Of a DNA stretch of 64,000 bases, positions 35,377 to 47,399 are shown piece after piece. The notes under the pieces were generated by a model. That model made no database searches and was not told where the DNA came from. It saw only the letters and a list, made by a program, of their open reading frames with translations. The DNA is taken from the NCBI GenBank assembly GCA_933207985.1, contig OW240913.1, positions 321,904,602 to 321,968,601 on the forward strand, read 5' to 3'. The DNA comes from Pelobates cultripes. Lineage: Eukaryota > Chordata > Amphibia > Anura > Pelobatidae. Within the stretch, counting starts at the first letter, position 1, and the number at the start of each line of letters is the position of its first letter. A program made the translations under genes and the position numbers.

Positions 35377-36160
35377 TAATGCTCTTTGATTCTAACATTT
35401 TATGTGCTTGGGCTATATGTGCTTAGAAGGCGCAGAATTAATAATCTAAGTGAGGCAACCTGGGTAACAGTAATACGTCAATAATTATATAAATATATTA
35501 ATAAATAATATGAGTAAACAAAATGCAGTTTAAAACAATAGATGTCTTGTGTCACAAGATTTAATGGTATACATGGCTATGCAAGTCCATATGCAGGTTA
35601 AGGTAAGAATTTCAATGTATTGGAATTATTTTTGTTTTGAACAGAACATAAAACTTTGAGGATATGTTTATTGTAAGATTTTGCAATTTAGATGAAGACA
35701 TGTTAAATACCAATTCATTTTTCAGCAGCCGGCAGGATTCAAATCTTGCTAGAATATCTGTAATTGTAAGCAAACAAGATTCGCAATGTGCCGAATACAC
35801 GGAATTCCTTGTAAAGCAGGTGTTAAAAAAAGTCCAAGCAAAGTTGTGGAAAATGTACCAATGTCATGGGAAAGAGTTACCAATAAAATGTGCCTACCGA
35901 TTCCATTGGTTCCCTGGTGATCGCCCTGCTCTCAATATTTTGAACCATTTTCGAGAATACAACACTTTGATAAATGTCCACTACAGACTCTGAAAACATA
36001 TCTAAAATATCCCAGTCACGGTTTAATAGAGATAGTTTATTTCATAAAATAAAAATAACAGTTTCAAATTTCTAAACAAATTGAATACAACAATGTTATA
36101 CATACTGCCCTTGGGTACAAATAATTAAAATACAAATACAAAATAAATGAATTTCTTTAA
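35377..36160. other. AT-rich spacer with an unsupported frame
   Basis: A 109-codon plus frame at 35664-35993 shows no recognised domain or homologue, and I do not call it a gene. Nothing else seen. Confidence 0.4.
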
Positions 36161-36164
36161 ATTT

Positions 36165-36655
36165 ATAGTTACATTGTAGGCACTATAACCATTTTATCTC
36201 ATTGAATTTGTTATAGTGCCTTTATAGTGCCTGGAGTCCCCTGGCATTGTCACCGAATTCACTGTTAAAACATTTCAGAGCAATTTAACACTCAATAGCG
36301 GGCCTCTGGCCATGCCCAGTCTGGCCCCTACTGGAGGTATGGCTAAGGCAGAAATGACACATTTGTTTCTAGCCCTGTAACTTCATACCAGTCACGGACA
36401 CTGTGATAGGGTGAAAGCTGACTCTCCCAGCCAATCACAGCTGCCTATTGCTGCCTATTGCTGCCCAGGCATATGCTCCCTCTTTTGCACAAGAAGCACA
36501 GAGGGAATAGACTGCAGAGGAGATGGACTCATGTTTAGTTTTGAAAATATTAAAAATGGTTTAGCACTGAATGGAGGGGCAGCGCCAGGGGACCTCGGAC
36601 ACTATAAATACTTCAACTAAATGCAGCTTTTACATTGTCTACAGTGTCCCTTTAA
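36165..36655. mobile_element. TTAA MITE-like element
   Basis: The right end reads ACAGTGTCCCTTTAA with TTAA at 36652-36655. The left side near 36178-36235 has GGCACTATAACC and ATAGTGCCTGGAGT words typical of these elements, but no exact left terminus. The interior has a short duplication CTGCCTATTGCTGCCTATTG (36441-36460) and GTGATAGGGTGAAAGC/CCAATCACAGC words. No coding content. Confidence 0.55.
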
Positions 36656-38939
36656 TATTGAATATTATTTATTATACTTCTTGGCTGTCTAATGTCTCCT
36701 CCCATTAATATTTTTGGGATAAAGGGACAGACCTTCTGACTCGATTAAAATCAACATTTGGACAAGCTCTGCAGGACATATAAATATAACATTATTGACG
36801 TGCTAAATATTCACCAAATAAAAATACAGGTGAATTTCTCTGCTCTCTATTTTTTAGTATTTTTTTTTTTTTTGCGCTTGTTTTCAATTTATTTCCTTGA
36901 CGTCATCCTGTGATGTCATTGAGCCATGGGAAGACTGATATTTTCCAGGGGTCCAGTGACTTCATCGAATACAAGAACTTGAGAATAAAGTGTTTTAGAA
37001 GAGCATAGTTGATGTGGAGTGTTGACTTTATGAGGTGATGGCAGTTTGGAGTCTGAATGGAACCTTTGATACCTATTCTCAGTGGTCAAGTTTCAATAAG
37101 ATTATTTAAATATGAAAATAAAATGTTGTTAGTGGTAACAACACTGGACTTTCTCTGTATATTGATTATATTACCAGTTTTATCATATATAAATGCATAT
37201 TTAACTCATTATGTATGCTATTAGAAATATGATATTTCGCTTAAATTAATACAATTACAAGCTATTATCCATGACACATTTTCACAAGAATCTTTTTCTT
37301 TTCTATAAAAATCAGCATTTAGTGTGATTAAATGTAACATTTTATGATGCAATTTGATGTTGCAGAAAAATGTGTTTGCATGCAGTGGTGAAGTGATCAG
37401 TCTGGTAGAATGGTTATAGACTGAGAGCCCTTGGTGGTTAGGGACCAGGCTGAGGAGATCAGAGGATCTCCCCAATCAGCCCATCATAACTTTGTTTAAA
37501 AAAAAAAACACCAATAGTTTAGAGGCCCTTTGTGGCACCCTGACATTATTTACTAACCTATGTGTGACACATGGAGCCATATCTTCACATTCCTGGCTGG
37601 GTGAATATTCTCTGTATGTAATATGCATAGGTGCCGATAGTCCTGTTTTTATCAAGTGAGTTCTGCATTTTGTGGTCCTGTCTCTGCAAAAATGGTTCCT
37701 GGGGAACTGTCTCACATTCTCAAATCTGCCGAGCATTTCTATTGGCTGAAACACAATATATATGGGGGATGAAACTGTGGATCTACAAAATAAATATCGC
37801 CCTAGTGTAATTTAGTATGCTATGAAATAAATTGCGCTGATAGAAATTCACTCACAAATAAACAATTCCCAACAGGAAATAGCTGTTTATAGATGATGAG
37901 ATTATTGTTATTTCCCTGTTTCCTGGAGGTGGAACGCAAGGTTTGGAATGCAAATTTAGGCAAAGAGAAGGGCCGTTGTTGCGAACCATAGGTGAAATGC
38001 AAATGGCCGCTGCTTGAAATGCAAAAACTGATGTTGGTCTCCATTGGAAAAGGCACACCAAAAGTGATGTCACGCAAAAAGAATTATGGATCATGGCGCT
38101 GAGAAAAGACCTATAAAGCCAATTATGAACATCTACTACAGCTGAAGATGAGAATGCCCACTGGACCACCATTGGGACAGAGGGACTAGCGCTATATAAA
38201 CAAATGTGCATGTGACAGATCTTTTCCATTAAATGTTCTCTTAGGGGGAAAATAACACTCTCAGCTCATTGGCTGACCACTATCAATGAGCTAAGCACTG
38301 CACCTCCTGGTTTAGTACAGACTCTGGCTTTCCTATAGCTGTAGTAGAGGCAGGGAGAATGTCCTGGTGGACCCCAGGTAATTAGTCACACTATTCTAAA
38401 ATAGTTTGACTACTTACAATGGACAACAAGGGTACTCCTTGCACTCTGGAGGTTATGCTTGGAGCACTCCAAAAGTTGTACAGTTTGGTTAAGCAGGAAA
38501 CACTGCAAACACAAGCCTCCAATTGTTTCTATATCATGTTATGCCCAACATCTATTTCCAAAATGCGTAAGTGAAAAATAAAAGATTTTAGAGCCCATAA
38601 TGTAGAAAAGCATAAAAGGAGAAAATAATTTTAATAAACTTTAAACGAAATGTTGGAGTGTTTGACTGGTCCACTGAGAACATTTTAGATAAAATGTTAA
38701 AAATATATGAATGTTACACAAACCTTTTTTTATCTTTAGATTACTTAAGCTGTGTAATGCCTGAGAGCATTTCACGACATACTGTCACTCTCTGAGAGTG
38801 ATATCATTATGAAAAATATTAGTAAATGGCTACAATCAACAGATCTGCTCACATAGCTGTCAATTTTAGGATTTACCTCTAGATTGTGGTATACATGTTT
38901 TCAAGCCATAATCTGCAAATCATGACATATCGAGACAAT
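36656..38939. other. Spacer with repeat debris
   Basis: Contains octamer-like words (ATGCAAAT at about 37949, 37997 and nearby) in 37940-38030, and a possible MITE fragment at 38230-38480. No bounded element or gene was recognised. Confidence 0.4.
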
Positions 38940-39651
38940 CATTCATCCTCTATGTGTACAAAAAACGCTATTGTGCAAATAAATGCCAAATAGTGCAAGA
39001 TGTGGAGCGCTATAACAATAAAATGAACACTTACTCCTGTGATTCTCAGGAGATATAGGTGGTTGTAAGGAAGTCCTTATACATCCTTGTTAGATAGGAA
39101 ACCTCAAAATGTAAACAAAAACAGGAGAAACAGGGAAGCAAAGCTAACCCTGGTGTAGAAATGCTTGGTATAATAGATGGTCAAATATATATAACAATTG
39201 GCTTCTCACCTTGTCAGGAGCCAATAACCGGGCTCCAAGTATGCAGATGTAGTGTCAAATATAGAGTGACACAGCCCTTCTTTACAGCAGCATGAATATA
39301 TCACTAGTCCACTTGAATAAAAAATATCCCTGTTTCTCCTGTTTTTGTTTCCATTTTGAGGTTTTCTATCTAACAAGGATGTATAAGGACTTCCTTACAA
39401 CCACCTATATCTCCTGAGAATCACAGGAGTAAGTGTTCATTTTATTGTTATAGCGCTCCACATCTTGCACTATTTGGCATTTATTTGCACAATAGCGTTT
39501 TTTGTACACATCTGATTGTTAATAGGTTGGAGAGTGCCTATCTTTGGTGTGTGAGCTGCTACCACTTTGCTGTGTATTGTATTGCAATCCACTTCTTCTA
39601 AGCGCCTTTTATCACAGATCCATCACTTTATTTTTCCATTCATCCTCTATG
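38940..39651 (+). mobile_element. Insertion with 15-bp TSD and 182-bp inverted repeat
   Basis: CATTCATCCTCTATG occurs at 38940-38954 and 39637-39651, bounding 682 bp. Inside, 38955-39136 is a near-perfect reverse complement of 39327-39508 (left arm starts TGTACAAAAAACGCTATTGT), separated by about 190 bp. A unique tail follows to CACTTTATTTTT. The TSD length fits target-primed retrotransposition (LINE machinery) rather than a DNA transposon. The inverted arms could come from twin priming with an overlapping template, or from insertion of one copy into another. No coding frame. Confidence 0.75.
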
Positions 39652-41084
39652 GACAGTTTTTTTTGACTGTCTGAATATGTCTTTCATCGTGAAAACATAT
39701 TCATATGTCCACTGTGAAGGACACTTGCAGCTTGATATACTCACCTATGTTGCTTACTTTCATTGGCTTTTACCTTTTATATAAGAACATTTTAAGAACA
39801 TGTGGCTAAAGCCTGACAATTCTAGGACTCAACTGTTAATGGAACTATAATATGTATCTACACTATCTTCCATGGAATTTCTATCTTTGCCATAGATGTG
39901 CACACCACAACAAGAGCAAGTAGAACATAGTCTTCAATTTAATGAAGTTGTGTGAAAACAAATATGGCATGTATGCAGGTTTGTATTCTTTTTATAGAAG
40001 TCATGAATGTCTACCTTTGCCTATCCTACGTTGATGGTCTACAAGTGCCATAATTCTCTCTCACCTGCTGGCCAACAACAGCTAGCTGGAGAAAGAATGT
40101 TGGGCATTCATAACTTAAAAATTGTAAATGAATGCTTTTTCAACATTAATGTTGATGAGGTTCAATGATATTGAGGTTACTGTGTATATTTAGCTCCAGT
40201 TGTGTTTTTATAGAAACACAATATAAATCTTGCCTCGTTGATGATTTCAATAGTTGTTGACAAGACTAGATCATAGATAACTTTGCTATGGAATATATAG
40301 TAAGCCAATAACGTTAAACAGGAAGAAAAAGCTTGAATAAAAACTTTAGGAACATGTTTAAGAAGTTGATTTATGCTTCACGCTGAGTCTTACACCTGCA
40401 GTTCAAGCAAAACTCAATGTTGCCGCCCCACAGAGTCTGGTTTATTAGGTATCAAGGAGTCACAAGAAGCTGTATAATTAAAACTGTAATTAACTGGCAA
40501 AGGAAAGTGCCACCTGAGTTTTGAGAGGTTGTCAATTGTATTTCCATTACAGTTCTCCTTCTGGTTTTCTTCTCTATAATTTTCCTTTATAATAGAATAT
40601 TTTATATTCCACTGCATACATTTGAAATGATGCAATAATATATATATATATATATTTTATTAAGCACGCAGTCATGTCATTGTAAATTCAAATATTAGCA
40701 AACAAAACTGTAAGGAGTTAATTGCATTTTAAGTCCTCTATGTGGCAGAATTATTACATGCTTAATCCCTGTCTAATTAATGAAATATGATGGTGAAGTT
40801 CATATATGTAAAAAATAAAAAAATAAAAAACAAAACTAGCAATAAAATCTACAACCAATTCCTTCTTTTTGTTCTTGAATTAAGTATATTCATTTCAGTA
40901 TTAGGTTGACTAGCAAAGGGTGTTGTAGATGTTGAACAGATGTGTCAAATACGATTGCAAAAAACCTATGCCATTTAAAGATGGCAGCATTTTTAAAGAG
41001 CGAAACCCTTTAAACGTTTATAAATGTAGCCTGTCATCAAAATGATACATTGGCATGCTTCAAAATAGTTACTAACCCCCAAAA
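39652..41084. other. AT-rich spacer
   Basis: A short (AT)n tract near 40636-40656. A patch at 40020-40110 faintly resembles a decayed hAT MITE but is not supported. No gene. Confidence 0.4.
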
Positions 41085-41222
41085 GGCTGGTGAGATAGCT
41101 CAGTGGGCTAATGCATCATCAGTAGAATCTATTCAACCCTTGGGGTGCAGTTTCAAATCCTGGCAGGCTTGACTCAGCTCTTTATCCTTATGAGATAGAT
41201 ACAATGATTATTAAATAACAAG
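41085..41222 (+). mobile_element. tRNA-derived SINE
   Basis: Begins GGCTGGTGAGATAGCTCAGT. The polymerase III A box TAGCTCAGTGGG lies at 41096-41107 and the B box GTTTCAAATCC at 41150-41160, with spacing close to a tRNA gene. The downstream body GACTCAGCTCTTTATCC is followed by a degenerate ATACAATGATTATTAAATAA tail. The B box departs from GGTTCGANTCC (TTTCAAATCC), consistent with an old, probably silent copy. The tRNA fold is not intact, so it is not a tRNA gene. Confidence 0.8.
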
Positions 41223-41334
41223 ATAGAGGTTTAAGGGGGACATCTAATGTTACATGTAACTTTTTTTTTTTTTATTAAAGTACACCACTGAACAAACCAT
41301 TAAAAATAATTTCCTGCTTTCCTTTATATGTATA

Positions 41335-41808
41335 TTAAGGAGTCACCTCAGACAACTAAATCACTTCAGCTTGCTGAAATGCTTTGCGTGAAGAGCGTGT
41401 CCCCTTTTTTTAATTTTACATAAAGTTCAGATTTCAACAGAAATTAACACTTTTATAAATTAACTTGGTTACACCACATTTTCTTTCAAGCAGACAGAAG
41501 GTCCTGTTACTTCCTAGTTCGGTTAGCGCCATGGAGCTAAACTCCAGAGGCAGACAATTGCCCAGAGCACCTGCCTTGCAAAGACTTCTCATTGAACTGC
41601 ATTGGGAAGTCTGTGATTGGACAGCCAGAGAAAGTCTGGGCGGGGTTAGAAGGAGAGGCTGCAGACAAAAACTGCAGATTTTGCGAGCTGTTTTTTAAAT
41701 ATAACCCCATTGAAAAATGCATAATACAATGCACACATGTGTTCATTGGGTGAATATCGTCTAAACAGTGATTTTTATTTATTTATTTGGACAGTGAAGT
41801 GTCTTGCA
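41335..41808 (+). mobile_element. TTAA MITE, same family as 49880-50359
   Basis: TTAA at 41335-41338, then GGAGTCACCTCAGACAACTA. The body aligns with 49880-50359 over most of its length, with shared blocks ATTTCAACAGAAATT, CAAGCAGACAG, GAGCACCTGCCTTGC and GATTGGACAGCCA. The right end is decayed (CAGTGAAGTGTCTTG near 41792-41806). A frame at 41465-41698 is repeat-derived. Confidence 0.7.
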
Positions 41809-43107
41809 AATAAATTCACAACCAGTTCAGTCAAGGCACAGCCATGGCACATGAGGCTTTAGGGGAGGAGAAACATGAGTTTTCTGTTCAATTTTCTGGA
41901 GGCTGACTTGTAACACCACTTTTCTGGTGGCCAGACTTGTAACAATCAACTCACATATTAGCATAACCAATGAATATATACCAACCAATATATACCATCT
42001 AAACCAATAACCATTCAATTTTAGAATAATTCATTAAATTATTAGTAAGTATATGGGTGGAGGTTGGGAGCTCAAAGCATAGATGTCAAAGATTTAAATT
42101 AGATCATCATTAAAAAATAAAAGAGTAGAATGTTCACATTTAATGTATCCAATTGCAATATGATCAAGTTTTGAAAAACACAAAGTCATTCAGGATATTA
42201 TATTTTGCAATAAAATCCCTTTCACTGTTTAATTTGGGGAAATGAACCATTGGTACCCATAGCAGATGACACATTGGGTTTACGTTCTGATTCAGCAAGA
42301 AGTCAGCAGGGGCACTCCTGACCATCTGTGTTCTATAAATTACAGTTATACCAGCTCATGCAGCTTGTAAATCACTGGCGAACAGGCTTTGCCTTGTCAC
42401 ACACTGCATGAACCCTGCTGTATATTCCAATAAACTCCTATAAACCACATGATATAAACTCAAGATTACATTTCTGCTGTGGTTGGATTAGTTGTACTTT
42501 ATTTCTATTATACATTTCTTCCACCACACTAATTACACTAATTATTGATAAAGTGTACTTAAAATCTTATGTTCTTATTTAACTTTCTTGCTCCCCCTGA
42601 ATAACGAATGAGAAACGGCAGTTTGTAGATTAGAACACGCAGCGCTCACCAACATCCACATATGTGTTTTCAAAGACTGGGCTGTTCACCGCCAGTTGTC
42701 ACTTACTCGTTACGCAAACAAATTGCAACCACAAATTGTTCATTTTTATATGAAATTATAGGCCAGTTATTCTTTAACTGGTGGTTTTTATAGACAACAC
42801 TGTATGAAGAATGCAACAGCAATAACAGTGATAAACAACAAAAAATAACCCCAAAAATATGAACGTTTATTAACCCCTGCACTACCAAAATCATGTGTAT
42901 TTATTACTTTTAAGTTGCTAAGCAAATTACATTTTTTGTTCATAAAATCTATAATGCCTTCACTTACACTGCAGGTATGATTATCAACTTGTAGAAAAAC
43001 AAATTTATTTGTCAGGGCCACCCATTTGAAATTTGCAAATGTCCTGAAAATGACAGCCTTACCCCTCCTTGTAAATAGTATTACAAACTTAATTTACCCT
43101 TCCTATA
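41809..43107. other. AT-rich spacer
   Basis: No gene or bounded repeat recognised. Confidence 0.4.
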
Positions 43108-43140
43108 GTCAAGGGGAGGGGAGGGGAGGGGAGGGGGGGA
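43108..43140 (+). repeat. (AGGGG)n G-rich tract
   Basis: Five to six tandem GGGGA units ending in a G7 run. Four or more G-runs make it a potential G-quadruplex on the plus strand. Confidence 0.9.
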
Positions 43141-43908
43141 ATGAATGGTATCTCTCGTAGGCATCTTATGCTTATTCACATTATCTTAACATTGCAAAGT
43201 TTCTCTAAATCTTTCTACAAACCTTAAGTTTAGAATTATGATTTACTATATATTATGTTCAAATATAGACATTCTTATTACATTATGTTGACATTATAAG
43301 TAAGCTGCACAAATAGTAATGACATCAGGGCAGTTTCAAGCTGCTGCAAGCAGGGTAATATAGCATATTGATTTATCCATTTTGGCCATACCCACTGTAT
43401 ATTAGAAAAGTTGCACTGTTACTTTAAATTAATATTTCAGACCTGGTGTGGAATATTGCAATATAAATTATTTGGTATATTGTCTTTCATTCTCCACATA
43501 TTTCTATAAGGAATAAAAAAGAAAGAAAAACAAATGTGTAAATTTGAATACTTTAAATTTTAATGTTTGTCTGAATTGCAATCTAAAGGTATGAAATGTC
43601 CAGCTACTATCAGCTTTATCTTTCTAAGAGGCCCCCCACTACAACAGCCCCGGACTCCCTCTGGGTAAGGGCACAAGGATGCATGTGGGTCTACTGACTT
43701 GCATATTGAGTTACACGAGTGATCAAAACGGAAAACTAAACAACTGCACTCTATTCAAAAGGTAGCTTTGTTCACATGTAAAAGGTATGGCTATGTTGCT
43801 TTGTGCTAATGCGGTATTATGGTAGACAACAAGTCATAAGCCTTGTGTCCCAGAGAGTCCCTCCAGGGTTACTGCCCAGACCTGCAATCCACATAGGGAT
43901 CATCAATC
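43141..43908. other. Spacer
   Basis: No gene or bounded repeat recognised. Confidence 0.4.
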
Positions 43909-44700
43909 TCAGATCCTAGTCCCAGGAGCTCTGATGCCAGACTTGTCTGCTTGCGTACGTAGATGCATGCTGTAGAGTGACCAGATCTGCTTGTCAGTGT
44001 TGGTTGGGTCCAGCGTGGGTAAGAGTGTAGGCTCTTCATGGCTTTTGAGATGGGCTTTGATTTGGAGGTGGGCTGGGATGAAACTGACTGTAACCAGAGC
44101 CAGCTGCGGTTTGTGTGCCAGCTGGATGTTGCGTTGTCTTCGGCCCATTTTCTGACTTGCTGTGTTCGGCTAGTCAGGCTTCCGAGCCATGTGTGAGAGG
44201 GTAGTGAATCAGTAAGTACTTGACCATAGTGCGTGCTTTAGCCTGTCTTTCTTCTAGTTTATTCCAGAAGGCTTCAAATAAGGTATCACGCCACGCCAGT
44301 ATATCAAGCTCTCGTGCTAGGGTGGATGGCTCTGGGCCGGTCGCCGCCATTTTGGGACCAGCAGGACTCAGCTGGGATTGCTGTCACAGCACCCGAGGGG
44401 ACCTTCCTGGGACTGGGATAACCCCCACTGGTCCATGGGGGAGGGGCGAGGGCCCATCTTCAAAGTTTTCAGCCATGCTGGTAGGCTGTAGTTTTTGTTT
44501 CTGGGGTTTCTGTAGGTTATGCTGCATGTTGGTGACAGCGTGTAGCCCTTGCAATTAGCTCCCGGTTGGTGGCCCATTTAAGACGTTTAAGGTGTATTTA
44601 AAGTTTCTAAGCAGGAAAATTTGCCTCGTGGAGCAGGAGCAGCTCTATCCTGCGTTTGCTTTGCTCTGCAGTCAGGCCCCGCCCCAAATGTTTCATTGTT
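43909..44700 (-). repeat. GC-rich repeat-like segment with retroelement-like frames, unclassified
   Basis: The minus strand carries several short frames in a markedly GC-richer patch than its flanks: one of 69 codons (44368-44577) and one of 79 codons starting MGRRQRNIQLAHKPQ (43909-44148). A third stretch reads ARELDILAWRDTLFEAFW and EERQAKARTM between them. Charged, helix-like content after AAAATGGCGGCGACC resembles the 5' part of a LINE ORF1, but I see no diagnostic motif. It lies opposite in orientation to the L1 3' end that follows. Confidence 0.3.
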
Positions 44701-44939
44701 TTAAATAAATATAACAGTACATGGTGAGTGTCAGAGTTGCAATACTGAGCAACCTTACAAATATTTATACTGTGATAATAAGAGACAAAAAAAAAAAACA
44801 GGGTGTAAAGGGAATACTGAGAACGGAAAACAGCTCGAGTAGCTCTACCTTCGGTGGGTCCTCCTCAGATCTCAAGCTTGTATTAGCTCATCTTGTACTA
44901 TTGCAAAGAGTACCTAGGCCATTTGCATATCAGACTGAT

Positions 44940-45746
44940 TCCACTCAAAAGTGAAGGTCCAGATTTCTCTGCTTGAGAGATTCAGAGATACATCAATCTC
45001 AGATGAACGTTTGGAAGTATTTATCATATGTTTTGGCAAAGGAGTCAGACTTAGGAGAAGACGTTGAGTCAGACAAATGCAAATACTGCTATATAAGTTT
45101 AATAAGGTGGAATAGAACACCAGCAAGACTGTATGATATTGCCTATACTCCATCAGATACTTTATGGAGGAATTGCAGTCATAAAGGAATATTTAAATAT
45201 TTGGCAATCTTGTCCAAAGTTTGTAACATTTTGTGATGAATATTCTAGGTAAGCCTGTCCTTCTCAGATGTATGAGCTTATTTATTATCTAAACCCTTGA
45301 CAATTCTTGCAGTGGTGGGACACACACTTTGCTTGAAATTAGCTTAAGTGGCTAGACTTGCAGAAAGTTTGCTTCCTGAGTAAGATTAAACAGATAATTG
45401 AACACCATTTTCAGATGGATAAACTAACCACTAACTCACTTATTAATATAACTTCTTTCACATATTATAACATTTTAGAACCTTTGACTACTGAGGACTC
45501 GATGTCTACTATTGTTTGAGATACTGACTTGGAGAGACTTTTATGTTAATTTTTATTTCTATTTTATTTTTAAATAATATTATTATGCTTTAGTTTTCTT
45601 TTCCTGTTAATTCACTTTTTTTTTAATACTTTGGTTCTTTCCTTTTCGTAAAAAAAAATATAATTATTTGGCTGTATTGAACTGGCTGTCGTGCTGTATT
45701 TTGATATATATTGCTGTTATGAACAAAGATTTGATAAAAAAAAAAA
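44940..45746 (+). mobile_element. L1-type LINE 3' fragment with poly-A tail
   Basis: The frame at 44973-45236 (ATG at 45003) contains SLIRWNRTPARLYDIAYT and SDTLWRNCSHKGIFKYL, which match the C-terminal region of L1 ORF2 (RWY-TP-RL ... CWR-C--GT--H). It is decayed: the usual cysteine pattern is incomplete and stops follow. The 3' UTR is T-rich and ends in an A-run at 45736-45746. Endonuclease and reverse transcriptase domains are missing, so the copy is 5'-truncated. No clear TSD was found. Confidence 0.7.
45003..45236 (+). pseudogene. L1 ORF2 C-terminal remnant
   Basis: A 77-codon remnant of the reverse-transcriptase polyprotein's C-terminal segment. The conserved core is RWNRTPARL, with a tryptophan-cysteine pair WRNC downstream. 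The rest of ORF2 (endonuclease and RT palm) is absent upstream, so it cannot be functional. In L1 elements this segment contributes to RNA binding and target-primed reverse transcription. The frame ends at TGA (45234-45236) before the family's usual C-terminus. Confidence 0.65.
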
Positions 45747-46249
45747 GTAATTTTCTCAACCATTTATTGGCAACACTCATTTGAAATGAAATCTCTACTC
45801 TCCGAGAAAGTCATCCAACATACCCATAAAGACCATTTTTCTTCCAGTCATGACAAAATAAATACACTCTCTATGTTATGGTTGTCACTGTCAGCCAATA
45901 TGTTGTTCCACTGATTGTATCAGAAGATCCGATATTTAAATGACTTCTCACATTTGCTGCAGCAGAAAACTTACAAGCAGATGCCATGGTAGACAATCAA
46001 TTGTCTCCATTTTCATTATCAGGTGGCGGATCTAGATTGTAACTGGACAATAATTTCACTGATGTACCTAGCAATATGGACCCTGCCATGAAAACCTCGA
46101 CTGGAGAGTGAGTTTATGTTAATTTATGTTAACACCTTTTAAAATAAATAGAGAAAAGGCTGGATATCTGAGTTAGATTTTAAGTTTTGAAAATAAAAAA
46201 TACAAGTGAAATATACTTAAACCTTGCTCCAAAAGGCCCATACTCAATG
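45747..46249. other. Spacer
   Basis: Complex, non-repetitive stretch at 45780-46030 but no open frame or repeat ends; could be unique sequence. Confidence 0.35.
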
Positions 46250-46555
46250 TCATCTATAATATATAAATGGGGTAGTACAGCAGTGCATCTTTATTTGTTA
46301 AAAAATTATAACATGGCATATAAATAGGAGACCTCATAAACAATATGGCACCAATAATAACAATATAATAAGAAGTAGTGTTCAAGCTAAAAAATAAACA
46401 CCAATGGGAAAAATAAAATAGAAAGTCAGCCCTGTGCCTACTGGAAACAGGGGCGGGGGAGAATGTTAAAAAGATAGGCTCTCTACGCGTTTCACATCTA
46501 CCCTGACACTTTGTCAACATGTTCCAGATATTCAGTTTCCATTTTTCCAAGGCAT
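46250..46555. repeat. Unclassified dispersed repeat fragment
   Basis: Contains TCTCTACGCGTTTCACATCT and CTGACACTTTGTCAAC, words that recall a core common in anuran repeats (see also about 20411). Ends abut the TTAA of the next element. Family unknown. Confidence 0.35.
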
Positions 46556-46890
46556 TTAAAGTGGGACTCTCAGTACCCTTGAATTTACACCATTAACTAA
46601 TACTTTGAAGTTAACTTGTGTTAACTTGTTTTTTTCATGTATCACTTAATTTTCTTTTAAAGTTATATACAAAATTTAACAAATGATATCTTAATCCAGT
46701 ACAGACAAGGCAAAGTTAGATCAAACATTGCTAATGAAGGGGAGAAATAGGAAGAATAGAAACATTGTTTAATTTCTATTCTACTCGGTATGCTTGAACT
46801 CTCTGTACTGATTGTCAGGTGTGAAGGGCAGAACTTTTAACAATGATCGGTAAAGAACTAAAAAGGAGGCTATTGGTATAATATGTTGTC
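46556..46890 (+). mobile_element. TTAA MITE family copy C
   Basis: TTAA at 46556-46559 followed by AGTGGGACTCTCAGTACCC. The interior AGACAAGGCAAAGTTAGATC (near 46704) aligns with copy A at 23470-23490. The right end was not identified. Confidence 0.5.
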
Positions 46891-47025
46891 TCAGATTCAT
46901 TTTGTTAAGTTGGCTTTTTCTAATTTTGGCTGTTTATGACATGTTACACTGAGATTTTACTTGTCTCATATGTAGTAGTATAGTAACTGGCTAATTCTGT
47001 AACCTACGGGGTCAACGTGCTTGGA

Positions 47026-47055
47026 GAACATATCTAGCACTTGCTAGATATGTTC
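47026..47055. repeat. Perfect 30-bp palindrome
   Basis: The 14-bp arm GAACATATCTAGCA and its exact reverse complement TGCTAGATATGTTC are separated by only CT. No transposon ends flank it. Confidence 0.95.
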
Positions 47056-47399
47056 GCATCGCTGTACTAACTAGACATAAAGTTTGATCATGCTGCGTCA
47101 AGAGCTGCTTAACATGCTTATCTTAGCATATGGACTGTCACTAACATATCAGGTTAAATGCCAGGCAATACACTTTGGAAACTGCTTAAGCAATAACTGC
47201 TCGGTTACATGATAGGCATATCACAGTTGGCACTATTTAAGTAGTGAGTGTTTGATTACATGCTAGGCATGCAGGAGTTACTGTAAAGACCACTGGGGAC
47301 AAGCCAGCCGCTTGGTGGACACTTAGAGACTTCAAATAAGAGGCATTTAAATCCTGCTAAGGTAATTGGGCAACAGGCCTAAAACAAAGCATAACAATT

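Noticed and set aside
35664..35993. 109-codon plus frame
   Set aside because: No domain or conserved pattern recognised; AT-rich flanks.
41085..41160. Functional tRNA gene
   Set aside because: A and B boxes are present, but acceptor pairing and the CCA-side stem are not, and a SINE body follows.
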